From: an uncultured Prevotella sp.
Lineage (GTDB): Bacteria > Bacteroidota > Bacteroidia > Bacteroidales > Bacteroidaceae
DNA: 54,606 nt
Direction of reading: 5' to 3'
Assembly: GCA_938028745.1 (NCBI GenBank)
Contig: CALIZL010000102.1
Coordinates: 1 to 54,606 of the forward strand
Numbering within the stretch: position 1 is the stretch's first letter; each line of letters starts with the position of its first letter. The notes under the pieces are model-generated. The model had not been told where the DNA came from. It was given only the letters and a program-made list of their open reading frames with translations, and did no database searches. A program made the position numbers and the translations under genes. Below, one piece after another: positions 25,449 to 34,713 of this stretch.

Positions 25449-25992
25449 CTTGTCTGTTTTTAAGAAACCAACCTGCATTTTGCACCATTTTGTCTTTCTA
25501 GTTGCTTGCCAACTCGTAATTTCTTCACCCCCAATTTCCTGTATTTAGCTACTAAAATCCCACTTTTTAGTGGTTGTTTTGCCCATTTTGAGCCATGTTT
25601 TAGTGGTTCAAAGCGGTTTTGGATGTAACATTGCAGTGAATATTTATGTATTTCGTCTTGCATTTAGCAGCATTTTTCCTTGCATTTAGCACCAAAATAC
25701 CTTGCATTTAGCACCAAAATACCTTGCGTTTAGCACCAAAACGCACTGCGTTTAGCACCAAAATGCACTGCATTTAGCAGCAAAACGCACTTGATTTAGC
25801 AACAAACAGCCTAGAACCTGGCGCCAAATGCGGTTTTATGCAATGCGTATTCATTTTGCTTACATTTACCACTAACCCCTTTTTGCATCAGAACAAACCT
25901 CCGTAAGAATCGATTTTTTGCGGTCGGGTGGACGTTTGGTGGATTACAAGGGCACTCATAATGTTAAAATTATTACTGAAAAACAGACAAAA
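25449..25992 (+). mobile_element. Dispersed minisatellite element (element R, copy c)
   Basis: A 544-bp copy bounded by the inverted repeats CTTGTCTGTTTTTAAG (left) and CTGAAAAACAGACAAAA (right). Leader sequence shared with copies b and d extends upstream to about 25345 and includes GTAGG-AAAATA-CCTAC. The core at 25658-25811 has about seven 22-bp units of TTGCATTTAGCACCAAAATACC type; many units are hyphenated palindromes, for example TGCGTTT-N6-AAAACGCA. The trailer matches the other copies through CACTCATAATGTTAAAAT. No conserved ORF. Confidence 0.78.
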
Positions 25993-26024
25993 GCTGATGG
26001 GTGGACAAGGTGATAAGGAGGTTA

Positions 26025-26145
26025 GATGGGTAGTTGACAAGTTGACGAGTCAACAAGTTTACGAGTTGATGAGTTAGTGAGTAGACAAGTTGGTGGGTAG
26101 ACAAGTTTGTGAGTGAACACGCTAATGAGTAGACAAGTTAATGAT
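26025..26145. repeat. Octamer array
   Basis: GTTGACAAGTTGACGAG, AACAAGTT, TACGAGTT, GATGAGTT and GTGAGTAGACAAG units follow the right end of element R copy c and run into the small ORF at 26138. Confidence 0.65.
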
Positions 26146-26353
26146 AACCGCTGTATTCCCCATCGCGAAGTGAAGCGATGTGGTTACTAGCTAAGTCTAC
26201 GCGGTACATGCCTAATGAAGACTTGTAACGCCCCCACGCGTATGCCCATATCTTTTCCTTTCGTTGATCGAAAACCATTCCGTCAAAAGCATAACTGTAT
26301 TTTGTTGGCAGTAAACAGGGAAAAGTTTCAGTTTTTATTGTACATTTGTCCAA
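26138..26353 (-). pseudogene. Possible gene remnant
   Basis: A 71-codon open frame whose C-terminal half (AFDGMVFDQRKEKIWAYAWGRYKSSLGMYRVDLASNH) has the composition of a real protein, perhaps one repeat of a propeller-like protein. It is short, has no promoter and lies against an octamer array. I do not recognise a family. It may be the surviving 3' end of a deleted gene. Confidence 0.3.
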
Positions 26354-26472
26354 AACTTCTTACATGACAGGCATGTTTATCTCGGTTTTGCATCACAAAG
26401 ATAACAAGTCCTTCTCTGTAAATAGAGAACTTAAAAGTAAAGACGATTTCGTTAATAAGATAGTGTTAGATT

Positions 26473-27030
26473 ATGGTAATAGTTAATAAAACGTGCTGTA
26501 TGTTATTTATTATCGTTGGAATGATATTAATCGGTTGTCAATCCAATGTAGAGCTACCTGCCCGATTAGTGACAGTGGTGGACAATTATCCCCCTAATTA
26601 TATTCCTGATAGTTCTCATATAGAATATTCACGGAAAATAAATGTCGTATTTAAAATTAAGAATGTGAGTAGGAGAAACCTTTTTATCCCTATAAGCGAT
26701 GAGAGGGGAAATGAGTATCATTCTTTTATTAAAGTTTCGTCACCAACGAATCACAATGTAATGGCAGGCGCTTACTATTGGCAGAATAAAGGTATGCTAA
26801 ATGGTGGCGATAGTATTAGCATTTGTGTTCGATTAATGGAACTACAATTACGAGATTTAGGTGTGTATAATTTAAAGCTCAAAGAAGTGATAAAGCGTAT
26901 AAGTTTTGAGTATGTTATCGATGCTAGGGATTTGAAAGAAAGTGATTGTCTTGTTCCCAATTTGAAATTCCATATTCCTCAAAACGTTAAGTATGTTCAT
27001 CAAGAACCTGAAGGAATGTGTGGAATATGA
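26473..27030 (+). CDS. Small lipoprotein of unknown function
   Basis: A 185-residue protein with a lipoprotein signal (LFIIVGMILIGCQSN, Cys about residue 22). The mature part is beta-rich and resembles an Ig-like domain: KINVVFKIKNVSRRNLFIPIS, then GNEYHSFIKVSS, GMLNGGDSISICVRL and a C-terminal half without motifs. The gene is clearly more AT-rich than its neighbours, suggesting transfer. The arrangement 'I(K/R)NV(S/T) ... G(N/Q)xY(H/Y)SF/ISL ... GGxSI' also occurs in the protein encoded at 27376, so the two may be distant paralogues. No family recognised. Confidence 0.65.
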   Translation: MVIVNKTCCMLFIIVGMILIGCQSNVELPARLVTVVDNYPPNYIPDSSHIEYSRKINVVFKIKNVSRRNLFIPISDERGNEYHSFIKVSSPTNHNVMAGAYYWQNKGMLNGGDSISICVRLMELQLRDLGVYNLKLKEVIKRISFEYVIDARDLKESDCLVPNLKFHIPQNVKYVHQEPEGMCGI

Positions 27031-27375
27031 CGTGCAACTTAATAAGTTGATGGCTCACTAACCCCAAAAGTCATTGAACAAGTCTTGACTTTTAATATCT
27101 CTAGAAATGGTGGTGAGTTTATTGTCTTTGTGATGCGACAAAATCAAGACAAATACTCTTCTCATGTATGAAGGGAGTGAGAAACCCTAGGTGATTTGCT
27201 GTACTAAAAGAATTGTTGTATTGAATGAGTCAAGGTGTGGATGACCTCATACAAAAGTGTACATAATAGGTTTGATGTGACACTACTAAATCGTTGGAAA
27301 GCATGGAAATATACACCGCATTTATACCAATTATTCTGAAAGAGAAAAGAAAGTTAGAGAAAAGCTAAGATGTCT
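27031..27375. other. Intergenic AT-rich DNA with a weak direct repeat
   Basis: No gene is visible. The segment about 27187-27355 begins CTAGGTGATTT and ends with an ATTCTGAAAGAGAAAAGAAAG-like block. A shorter relative (CTAGGTGATTT ... ATTCTTCTGAAGAAGACAAG) lies at about 27836-27925, on the other side of the 27376 gene, so the gene is flanked by imperfect direct repeats. Confidence 0.4.
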
Positions 27376-27777
27376 TCATTTTTTTATTTTTGTTATTATT
27401 GCATAGGGATGCTTATTCTGATAGGGCTGTTTAATATCCTTATAAAATTGTATCTGTAATATGATTTTTCCTCCTTCTGATATGTTTGGTACTTTACATC
27501 TTTTATGAAGGCTTATATAGTACTTTTGTCCCTTATAAAGAAAGGATATTGAAGTATAAGGGATATTTTGAGTTACATTCCTTATTACTAACGCAATACT
27601 ATCATTACATTCGTTTAACGGGTCTCGCCCGAATGCCAAATACGTAACCTTGACAGTTTTAAAACACACGCCATCTGAATACGACAGACCGTCATATAAA
27701 TGTTTCTCTAAACGTTGTGCTTCTATTGTGTGTATCTGTACGCAAAGCAGCAATAGTAATAAAGCGTATCTCTTCAT
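27376..27777 (-). CDS. Small secreted protein of unknown function
   Basis: A 133-residue protein with a signal peptide (MKRYALLLLLLCVQIHTIEAQ). The mature domain of about 112 residues is beta-rich: VKVTYLAFGRD, SIALVIRNVTQNIPYTSISFLYKGQKYYISLHK, EGGKIILQIQFYKDI and a Lys-rich end. The core is similar in pattern to the lipoprotein encoded at 26473. AT-rich composition and flanking imperfect direct repeats suggest acquired DNA. No family or function recognised. Confidence 0.6.
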   Translation of the reverse strand: MKRYALLLLLLCVQIHTIEAQRLEKHLYDGLSYSDGVCFKTVKVTYLAFGRDPLNECNDSIALVIRNVTQNIPYTSISFLYKGQKYYISLHKRCKVPNISEGGKIILQIQFYKDIKQPYQNKHPYAIITKIKK

Positions 27778-27930
27778 TTGTTTATTTTCCTCGGTACTTA
27801 TTTTCTACGTCTTCTCTTGATTTGTGGTATAAGTTCTAGGTGATTTCTGTGCATACTCATTTGCTATCCTACTTGATATTTTATACTAATTCTTCTGAAG
27901 AAGACAAGAAAGAGAGAAAAGGCAAAGTAA

Positions 27931-28123
27931 CTTCATGTTCTAACTAATCCACGTTTATGTCTTTTTCCTTTTCAAGCTAGAACTTTACGGTCTTTTAGAC
28001 CTTATCTGCCAACTTTCCCTTACTTTTCAGTGGCATAGTTCACTATCGCTCATTAAGAAGTAAGAGAAATTTGCCAGATAAAGCCTAAAAATACAGTGGA
28101 GGTTATTTTTAGAACCTACCTTA
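27931..28123. mobile_element. Hairpin element H, copy 2
   Basis: About 193 bp with the right end ATTTTTAGAACCTACCTTA, the same as copy 1, and a degraded left end CATGTTCTAA. The arms ATCTGCCAACTTTCCCTTACTT and AAGTAAGAGAAATTTGCCAGAT pair imperfectly around the centre GCATAGTTCACTATCGCTC. The last bases of the element supply the manA stop codon. Confidence 0.6.
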
Positions 28124-29083
28124 AACGTAGGTTTGTACCAGCTCGATAACGCCTTCCACCTTCACGTTTTGTGTGGTAGCCGGAACAAGAATCGAGTCGC
28201 CGGTCTGCATTTCCACGGTGTTGCCCTCGTTGTCGGTAACTGTTCCTTTACCGCCAGTGCAGATAAGGATAACGAAACTGTCGAGTTGCGATAGGTCGAT
28301 AGTCATCGGTTGGTCCAAATCGTAGAGGTTGGTGGTGAAGAACGGACAAGTGGCGAGGTTCACGCCCACGTTCTTTGCGGGCACATAGTTGGTGCGATAA
28401 TTCTCTTCCACTGTGTAGTTGATACATTCGGCGGCCTCTTCGGTGTGCAATTCGCGCGTGTTCCCATCCTTATCCTTGCGGTTGAAGTCGTAGATGCGGT
28501 AGGTTACGTCGGATGTTTGCTGTATTTCGAGGATGAAACAGCCCTTGCCGATGCTGTGAATACGACCTGCGGGGATGAAGAAACTGTCGCCGCGCTTTAC
28601 GTTGTAGTTGCTGATGGCATCGCAGATGGTGTTGTTGGCCACCATCTCCTTGTATTGTTGGGGTGTGATGGTGGTTTTCATCCCACAGTTGAGATAGGCC
28701 TTGGGGTCTGACTCCATCAAGTACCACATCTCTGTTTTGCCACGACTCTTGCCGCGTTTCTGTGCCAATTTGTCGGTGGGGTGCACCTGAATAGAGAGGT
28801 CGTCGTTGGCATCGATGAACTTGATGAGCAGTGGGAACTCGTTACCAAAGCGTGCATAGTTCTTTTCGCCCACCAACTTTCCTTGCAGTTCTTTCAACAC
28901 GTCGTTAAGGCTTTTGCCTGCATACTCGCCATTGGCTACGATGGTTTCGTCGCCTGGCACGCCAGATATTTCCCAACTTTCGCCCACGTTTTGCAGGTTT
29001 GAGTCGAGATGTTTGAATGGAACGATTTTGTTTCCGCCCCAAATGGTTTGCTTTAAAAGTGGTTTAAACTTTAATGGTTGCAT
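28121..29083 (-). CDS. manA: Mannose-6-phosphate isomerase, class I
   Basis: A 320-residue cupin-type phosphomannose isomerase interconverting mannose-6-P and fructose-6-P, of the short bacterial length. The zinc site is visible as IQVHPTDKLAQ (Gln and His), GKTEMWYLM (Glu) and PAGRIHSIGKG (His). KQTIWGGNK near the start and SDVTYRIYDFNR are class I hallmarks. The TAA stop coincides with the terminal TTAAGG of hairpin element H copy 2, so insertion there has set or replaced the 3' end. Upstream, octamer repeats separate it from trkH. Confidence 0.94.
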   Translation of the reverse strand: MQPLKFKPLLKQTIWGGNKIVPFKHLDSNLQNVGESWEISGVPGDETIVANGEYAGKSLNDVLKELQGKLVGEKNYARFGNEFPLLIKFIDANDDLSIQVHPTDKLAQKRGKSRGKTEMWYLMESDPKAYLNCGMKTTITPQQYKEMVANNTICDAISNYNVKRGDSFFIPAGRIHSIGKGCFILEIQQTSDVTYRIYDFNRKDKDGNTRELHTEEAAECINYTVEENYRTNYVPAKNVGVNLATCPFFTTNLYDLDQPMTIDLSQLDSFVILICTGGKGTVTDNEGNTVEMQTGDSILVPATTQNVKVEGVIELVQTYV

Positions 29084-29519
29084 GTGAGTTTATGATTTTT
29101 TTAGTTTATGAGACTTAGAAGTAGAGGAGTTAAGGAGTTATGGAGTTAAGGAGTTAAGCCAGTACCTTTGTTTCTTTCTCCTTTGTTGTTTATGGAGTTA
29201 AGCCAATATCTTTGTTTCTTTCTCCTTTGTTGTTGTCTCCTTTGTTCCTTTCTCCTTTGTATCCTTTGCCCTTTATTTCTGTGAGTTTATGTTTGAATTT
29301 GTGAGTTATAGAGTTTTGTAAGTCGATGAGTTATGGAGTTAAGTCCATGCCATTATCCTTGGTTTTGGGCCAGATGTGGCTTTATATTGTTAAGAGTAGC
29401 CATAAACCATATTCATTCTTCATATTGTGTTGGCGCATGAGCGGCAGGAGTATTGGCTTAACTCCTTAACTTCATAACTCCTTAACTCCTTAACTTCATA
29501 ACTGCTTAACTCCTCAAAA
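29084..29519. repeat. Octamer arrays (GGAGTTAA class) in inverted orientation
   Basis: GGAGTTAA/GGAGTTAT units at about 29120-29158 are mirrored by CTTAACTC/CATAACTC units at 29456-29517, so the intergenic region could fold back. CTCCTTTG-rich and GTGAGTTT-like stretches lie between. No gene is visible. Confidence 0.7.
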
Positions 29520-30977
29520 CTATCTGTCGTTCCAAAATGCGGGGGTGAAGATAACTAGTACGGTGAATATCTCCAAACGTCCCATGAGCATCAATACTGA
29601 ACACAGCCACTTGGCAAAGTCGGGAAGTTGTGCCCACGACATGGTTGGGCCAATCTCTATTCCCAACGTTGGTCCAACGTTGCTTAGCGCACTTAGTGTG
29701 ATGGTTATGGCGTTGGTGTTGTCTATTCCGGCTGCAATCATGGAGAAAGCACAGAACAAACACATCACCAATGTTACGGTGAGGAAGGCCAGTAACGTTA
29801 CGCGCTTTTGGGTAGAGACGTTTACGCCGTCTATCTTCAACGGCAAAACGGCGTTGGGGTGAAGCAGTTGCTTAAACTCGTTGCGTATTATTTTGAGCAG
29901 CATCACGCCGCGAATGCACTTGAAACCGCCGCTAGTACTGCCCGAACAGGCACCTATGAACATGCACATGGCCAATACCACCCATGTTACATGTGGCCAA
30001 CGGGCGGCATCGTCGCTGAAAAGTCCTGTGGTGGTGATGAACGATACCACTTGGAAGATGGCCGCGCGGAAGGCTTTTTCCAACTCGTAGTGGTTGCGCA
30101 TGATTAGTTCGACCATGATGAAAGCCGTGAAACCCAATACCAACCAGAGGTAAAGCTTGAACTCGGAATTGCGGAATAGCTGGCGTATCTTCAACTTCGT
30201 GGCCGTGAAATAGAGTAGGGTGAAGTTCACACCTGAGATGAAACAGAAGAAGGTTACAGCGTATTCGATGGCCGGCGAGTGGAAAAACTCTACGCTGGAA
30301 TTGTGGGTAGAGAAGCCACCTGTGGCTAATGAGGTCATGGAATAGTTGAGACTGTCGAACCATCCCATGCCCAAGAGCTTGTAGCAAAGGGTACAAGCCA
30401 CCGAAAGCGTTATGTAAACGGCCCAAATGGCTTTGGCACTTGTGCTTAGTTTGGGGTGTAGCTTGCTTTTGATTGGGCCTGTGGCTTCGGCCGAAAACAC
30501 CTTTACCGAACCGCCAACGAGCGACGGAAGCAGGGCGATGGTAAAGAACACGATGCCCAATCCGCCAATCCACTGTGTTAGCGAGCGCCAAAAGATGATG
30601 CCGTGCGGTAGGGCCTCGACATCGTCGATGATGGTTGCGCCTGTGGTTGTGAAACCCGACATGGTTTCGAAATAGGCATCGGTGAAACTGTGTAGGTAGC
30701 CGCCTATCATGAAAGGCATGGTGCCGATGGCGCTGAAGATGGCCCACGAGAGGCTCACCACCAAGCAAGCGTCGCGACGACCCATCGTGTTGTTGGAGTT
30801 GCGGCCCATAAAACGGAACACGAAACCAAAGAATAAGGTGGCGATGATAGACACGAGGAAGGCCATTACGTCGTCTTCCGCATAATAAATGGCCATTGCC
30901 AAGCACGACAACATCAGTGCTGCTTCGATGAAAAGCAACGAGCCGATAATTTTATATATGGTGCGATAGTTAATCAT
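29520..30977 (-). CDS. trkH: Trk-type potassium uptake membrane subunit
   Basis: A 485-residue TrkH/KtrB-family channel subunit. There are about ten hydrophobic segments in the four M1-P-M2 repeat arrangement. Selectivity-filter-like segments are visible: MSGFTTTGATIID, TSLATGGFSTHNSS, FITTTGLFSDD and SALSNVGPTLGIEIG, each with the conserved Gly. It imports K+ together with TrkA, encoded 205 bp upstream. The gap between the two holds an octamer array and a small CGAACTT-AAGTTCG hairpin. Confidence 0.94.
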   Translation of the reverse strand: MINYRTIYKIIGSLLFIEAALMLSCLAMAIYYAEDDVMAFLVSIIATLFFGFVFRFMGRNSNNTMGRRDACLVVSLSWAIFSAIGTMPFMIGGYLHSFTDAYFETMSGFTTTGATIIDDVEALPHGIIFWRSLTQWIGGLGIVFFTIALLPSLVGGSVKVFSAEATGPIKSKLHPKLSTSAKAIWAVYITLSVACTLCYKLLGMGWFDSLNYSMTSLATGGFSTHNSSVEFFHSPAIEYAVTFFCFISGVNFTLLYFTATKLKIRQLFRNSEFKLYLWLVLGFTAFIMVELIMRNHYELEKAFRAAIFQVVSFITTTGLFSDDAARWPHVTWVVLAMCMFIGACSGSTSGGFKCIRGVMLLKIIRNEFKQLLHPNAVLPLKIDGVNVSTQKRVTLLAFLTVTLVMCLFCAFSMIAAGIDNTNAITITLSALSNVGPTLGIEIGPTMSWAQLPDFAKWLCSVLMLMGRLEIFTVLVIFTPAFWNDR

Positions 30978-31090
30978 TCAGTTGACAAGTTCACAAGTTG
31001 ACATGTTTACGAGGTTGCAACTTCAAAAGTTTGCTAGTTCACCAGCTCGTGAGTTAACAAGTTTGAAAGTTGACGAGAATGCAAGCTTGG
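30978..31090. repeat. Octamer array between trkA and trkH
   Basis: GTTGACAAGTTCACAAG, GTTGACATG, GTGAGTTAACAAG and GTTGACGAG units. It occupies most of the spacer of an otherwise tightly packed trk operon. Confidence 0.6.
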
Positions 31091-31182
31091 ATGTTTAATC
31101 GGCAGGGAAGGTTGCGAAGATATGGAACATCAAGGGCTCCGCTTATCTTCATTTCCCGAACTTAAAGTTCGTGTACCGATGG

Positions 31183-32526
31183 CTAATTAAAGAACTTTCC
31201 TAGCTGTTGCATGTTGGTGTTATGGCAAAACACCATTACACTGTCGCCGGCCTCAATCTGAGTTCCACCCGAAACGAGGATGCCAACGCCTTTGCGAACC
31301 AATCCGCCAATGGTTACTCCCCTTGGCAAACCCAACTCGAACACGCGCTTTTTCGTTACTTTCGAACCCTGTTGGGCGGTAAATTCGGCCACGTCGGCAT
31401 TGGCCATTGTGAGAAAACGCACGTTGCTTACGTCGGCATCGAGCATCATTTGGTAGATGTGGCTTGCGGCAATGTCTTTCTTATTCACGATGGTACCGAT
31501 GTCAAGACTATCGGCCATGCTCACATAGTCCATGTTTTCTACCATAGCCACGGTCTTGCGCACGCCCAATCGTTTAGCCGTAAGGCATGCCAGGATGTTT
31601 GTTTCGGTGTTGCTTGTTAGTGCCACGAAGGCTTGGGTGTTCATAATGCCCTCTTCGTTAAGCAGCTGTATGTCGCGTCCGTCGCCGTGTATCACCAGTG
31701 CCTTGTCTTCTTCAAGCAGGTCGTTCAGTTCCTCACAGCGCTGCTCGTCTTTCTCTATTATCTTGGCTTCCATGTAGCTGGGGATGTTTTTCACCGCCAT
31801 CACGCAGGTGTTTCCTCCGCCCATGAAGAACACGTTCTTTACGTCAACGTAGTGTTCTTTGCCTACAATCTTGCGAATGTAGGGAATATATTGACGCGTT
31901 GTCATGAAGTAGGCCAGGTCGTATAGTTTCAATTCGTCGTTACCGCCTGGTATGATGGTTTCGTAACCGCGCTTAATGGCCACCACGTGGTAAGGGTCGT
32001 CGGGGCCACAGAGTTGTTTTAGGGGTTGGTTAAGAATTTCGCAGCCCTCGCGCAACTTGATGCCCAGCATCACAAGTGCGCCATTGTGCACATCCCAGCG
32101 TTGGCGCACCCACGACATTTTCAGTCCGTTGATGATGTCGGTAGCCGCCAACGTTTCGGGAACGATGAGCGAACTAACGCCCAAACGCTCGAAAAGCTCG
32201 GCCACTCCTGGTTCAGTCAGCTCCACGTCGTCTATCTTGGCCACCGTCTTTTTGGCTCCCAGAGCCTTAGCAATCATGCAGATGTTGAGGTTCAAGTGTT
32301 GGTCGGTGGTTACGGCGATAAACAAGTCAGCATCGCCAGCATTCGCCTCTTTAAGCGTTTTTATGCTACTGGGCGATGCTTGCAGCATCATCAGGTCGGC
32401 CTCGGCGTCCATCCTGCCTAGTCGTTCTTCGTCTTCGTCGATGAGCGTAATGTTCTCGTGGCTGTGCGATAGTAGCGTAGCCAGATAAATTCCTATGTCG
32501 CAAGCACCCGCTATAACGATTTTCAT
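31183..32526 (-). CDS. trkA: Trk potassium regulatory NAD-binding protein
   Basis: A 447-residue cytoplasmic regulator of TrkH with two RCK_N/RCK_C halves. The first Rossmann motif is MKIVIAGACDIG (residues 1-12) with the acidic strand-end ITLIDEDEERL. The second is NVFFMGGGNTCVMAV near 230 with AKIIEKDEQRC. Each half ends in a TrkA_C domain; the last is GGLVRKGVGILVSGGTQIEAGDSVMVF. The start overlaps the dxs stop by 4 bp (ATGA), so the two are probably translationally coupled. Confidence 0.94.
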   Translation of the reverse strand: MKIVIAGACDIGIYLATLLSHSHENITLIDEDEERLGRMDAEADLMMLQASPSSIKTLKEANAGDADLFIAVTTDQHLNLNICMIAKALGAKKTVAKIDDVELTEPGVAELFERLGVSSLIVPETLAATDIINGLKMSWVRQRWDVHNGALVMLGIKLREGCEILNQPLKQLCGPDDPYHVVAIKRGYETIIPGGNDELKLYDLAYFMTTRQYIPYIRKIVGKEHYVDVKNVFFMGGGNTCVMAVKNIPSYMEAKIIEKDEQRCEELNDLLEEDKALVIHGDGRDIQLLNEEGIMNTQAFVALTSNTETNILACLTAKRLGVRKTVAMVENMDYVSMADSLDIGTIVNKKDIAASHIYQMMLDADVSNVRFLTMANADVAEFTAQQGSKVTKKRVFELGLPRGVTIGGLVRKGVGILVSGGTQIEAGDSVMVFCHNTNMQQLGKFFN

Positions 32527-34409
32527 GCTTCTATCTCCTTTCTTATTGAGTCGGCATCAAGGCCTACCAGTTGGCGTAGTTCTGCCACCGAGCCATGCTC
32601 TACGAAGGCATCGGGCAAGCCCATGCGCACTATTTGGGGGCGGAAACCGTGGTCGGCCATCCATTCCATCACGGCCGAACCCATGCCGCCGTTGCGTACA
32701 CCGTCTTCAATGGTTATAATCTTGTTGAACTTGCTGCCAATGTCTTGCAGCAAGTTTTCGTCCAGTGGTTTTACAAAGCGCAGGTCGTAGTGGGCCACTT
32801 GCTTTGTTCCCTGCATCTCGTCGAGCAGTTTAGCCACATCGTTTCCTATCGGACCGAGCGTTATTACGGCCACATCTGTACCCGCTCTAAGGCATCGGCC
32901 CGTACCAACGGTTATCTCTTCGAAAGGCGAACGCCAGTCGGGGCATACGCCATTGCCGCGCGGATAGCGTATAACGAACGTTCCCTTGTTCGGTAATTGG
33001 GCCGTGTACATCAGGTTGCGCAGTTCGTGTTCGTCCATTGGCGAGGCTATCGTCAGGTTGGGAACGGCACGCAGCGCGGCAATGTCAAACACTCCGTGGT
33101 GCGTTGGGCCGTCTTCGCCAACCAGTCCTGCGCGGTCTAGGCACAGCACCACAGGCAAATTGAGCAACGCCGCATCGTGAATGATGTTGTCGTAGGCGCG
33201 TTGCGAGAACGAACTGTATATGTTGCAGAATGGCATAAGCCCATCTTTGGCCATGCCCGCAGAGAAAGTTACGGCGTGTCCTTCGGCAATGCCCACATCG
33301 AAAGCGCGGTTGGGCATGGCCTTCATCATGATGTTTAGCGAACATCCTGTGGGCATGGCTGGCGTAACACCCACAATCTTGGGGTTGGCTTGTGCCAATT
33401 CAACCAGAGTCTCGCCGAAAACGTCTTGGTAGCGGGGCGGTTCGCCCGTGTTGTTGCATACTAGTCGTTCGCCTGTTGCTGGGTCGAACTTGCCAGGGGC
33501 ATGCCAAATGGTGGCCGATTCTTCGGCAGGCTTGTAGCCTTTGCCTTTGGTGGTGTGCAGATGTAGTAGCTTTGGGCCGCGCATCAGTTTGAGTTGGCGT
33601 AGCTTTCGCACCACTTCTTTCACGTCGTGGCCGTCGAATGGGCCGAAGTAGCGTATGTTCATGCCCTCAAAGATGTTCTGTTGGTGACTCAAAGCCGACT
33701 TCAAGGCGTTGTTCAGTCGCAGAATGCCCTTCTTGCGGTCGTCGTCCAGCCAGCCTTTGGCGTGCAACCATTGTGCAGCCTTAAAGCGTAGGCGGTTGTA
33801 TGTTTCGTTGGTGTCGATGTTCAGCAGGTATTTCTCCATGCCTCCAACGGCTCGGTCGATGCTCATGTCGTTGTCGTTGAGCACGATGAGCAAGTCGTTG
33901 TCCGTAGACGACACGTTGTTAATGCCCTCGAAAGCCAATCCGCCACTCATCGCTCCGTCGCCAATCACGGCCACAACGTGGCGTTGTTGTTCGCCGCCTA
34001 GCTTGGCGGCCACGGCCATTCCTAATGCAGCCGAGATAGAGTTTGAGGCATGTCCGCAGGTAAACGTGTCGTAAGGGCTTTCCATTGGTGTGGGAAAAGG
34101 GCGAATGCCGCCCAGCTTACGATTGGTGAAAAACTGCTCGCGCCTGCCCGTTAGCAGTTTGTGGCCGTATGCCTGATGGCCTACGTCCCATACAATTCGG
34201 TCTTCGGGCGTGTCGTAAACGTAATGCAGAGCAACGGTAAGCTCTACTACGCCCAGACTCGAAGCAAAGTGTCCGGGGTTCACCGACACCTCTTCTATAA
34301 TCTCTTGGCGTAGCTCTTGGCACAGTTGAGGCAGCTGTTCAACATCTAGTTTGCGCAAGTCCTCTGGGTACCTAATCTTATCTAATAGCTCGAAACTGTT
34401 TTCTCCCAC
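32523..34409 (-). CDS. dxs: 1-deoxy-D-xylulose-5-phosphate synthase
   Basis: A 628-residue thiamine-diphosphate enzyme, the first step of the MEP isoprenoid pathway. The N-terminal domain has HVGHQAYGHK-like DVGHQAYGHKLLTGR and the ThDP/Mg motif IGDGAMSGGLAFEGINN...NDNDMSI. The pyrimidine domain contains DVGIAEGHAVTFSAGMA with the catalytic Glu, and DRAGLVGEDGPTHHG. The transketolase C domain ends with RMGLPDAFVEHGS. Length is normal. A TACCTTTG element at 34435-34442 probably drives the dxs-trkA-trkH unit. Confidence 0.97.
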   Translation of the reverse strand: MGENSFELLDKIRYPEDLRKLDVEQLPQLCQELRQEIIEEVSVNPGHFASSLGVVELTVALHYVYDTPEDRIVWDVGHQAYGHKLLTGRREQFFTNRKLGGIRPFPTPMESPYDTFTCGHASNSISAALGMAVAAKLGGEQQRHVVAVIGDGAMSGGLAFEGINNVSSTDNDLLIVLNDNDMSIDRAVGGMEKYLLNIDTNETYNRLRFKAAQWLHAKGWLDDDRKKGILRLNNALKSALSHQQNIFEGMNIRYFGPFDGHDVKEVVRKLRQLKLMRGPKLLHLHTTKGKGYKPAEESATIWHAPGKFDPATGERLVCNNTGEPPRYQDVFGETLVELAQANPKIVGVTPAMPTGCSLNIMMKAMPNRAFDVGIAEGHAVTFSAGMAKDGLMPFCNIYSSFSQRAYDNIIHDAALLNLPVVLCLDRAGLVGEDGPTHHGVFDIAALRAVPNLTIASPMDEHELRNLMYTAQLPNKGTFVIRYPRGNGVCPDWRSPFEEITVGTGRCLRAGTDVAVITLGPIGNDVAKLLDEMQGTKQVAHYDLRFVKPLDENLLQDIGSKFNKIITIEDGVRNGGMGSAVMEWMADHGFRPQIVRMGLPDAFVEHGSVAELRQLVGLDADSIRKEIEA

Positions 34410-34434
34410 AATAAATTCTTGTTCAATTACGGCA

Positions 34435-34442
34435 CAAAGGTA
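34435..34442 (-). promoter_or_regulatory. -7 element of dxs
   Basis: The minus strand reads TACCTTTG, 25 bp before the dxs start. The -33 region is poorly matched. Confidence 0.5.
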
Positions 34443-34634
34443 CGGCTTTTAATCGAATTTCGATAACGCTGCATTCATTATTCGCCTGCCAGGGTAGCGT
34501 TTTTAATGCTGCTTTCGTGTTTGTCTTGCTTGTTGTGCGGCTCGCAACGGTTGGTATGCAGGTGTTGTAAGTTGGCTGATGGCATTAAAATAAGTCTTAG
34601 TAGCGGTGTAGATGTAAAATAATAAGCCATTTAG

Positions 34635-34665
34635 TTGCACAGCCCGAAAGTGTAAACTACCTTTG
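34635..34665 (+). promoter_or_regulatory. Promoter of the outer-membrane protein gene
   Basis: TTG (34635-34637) and TACCTTTG (34658-34665) are spaced by 20 bp, a strong consensus match, 48 bp before the start codon at 34714. Apart from this and the dxs element, the 34410-34713 divergent gap shows nothing. Confidence 0.72.
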
Positions 34666-34713
34666 CATTTGGCTTGCTTGCAGGCCTCATGGCCGAAAAC
34701 AAAAAACAGTTAG

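Noticed and set aside
25658..25811. Possible CRISPR array
   Set aside because: Units follow head to tail without unique spacers, there are no cas genes, and the same block recurs with conserved flanks elsewhere.
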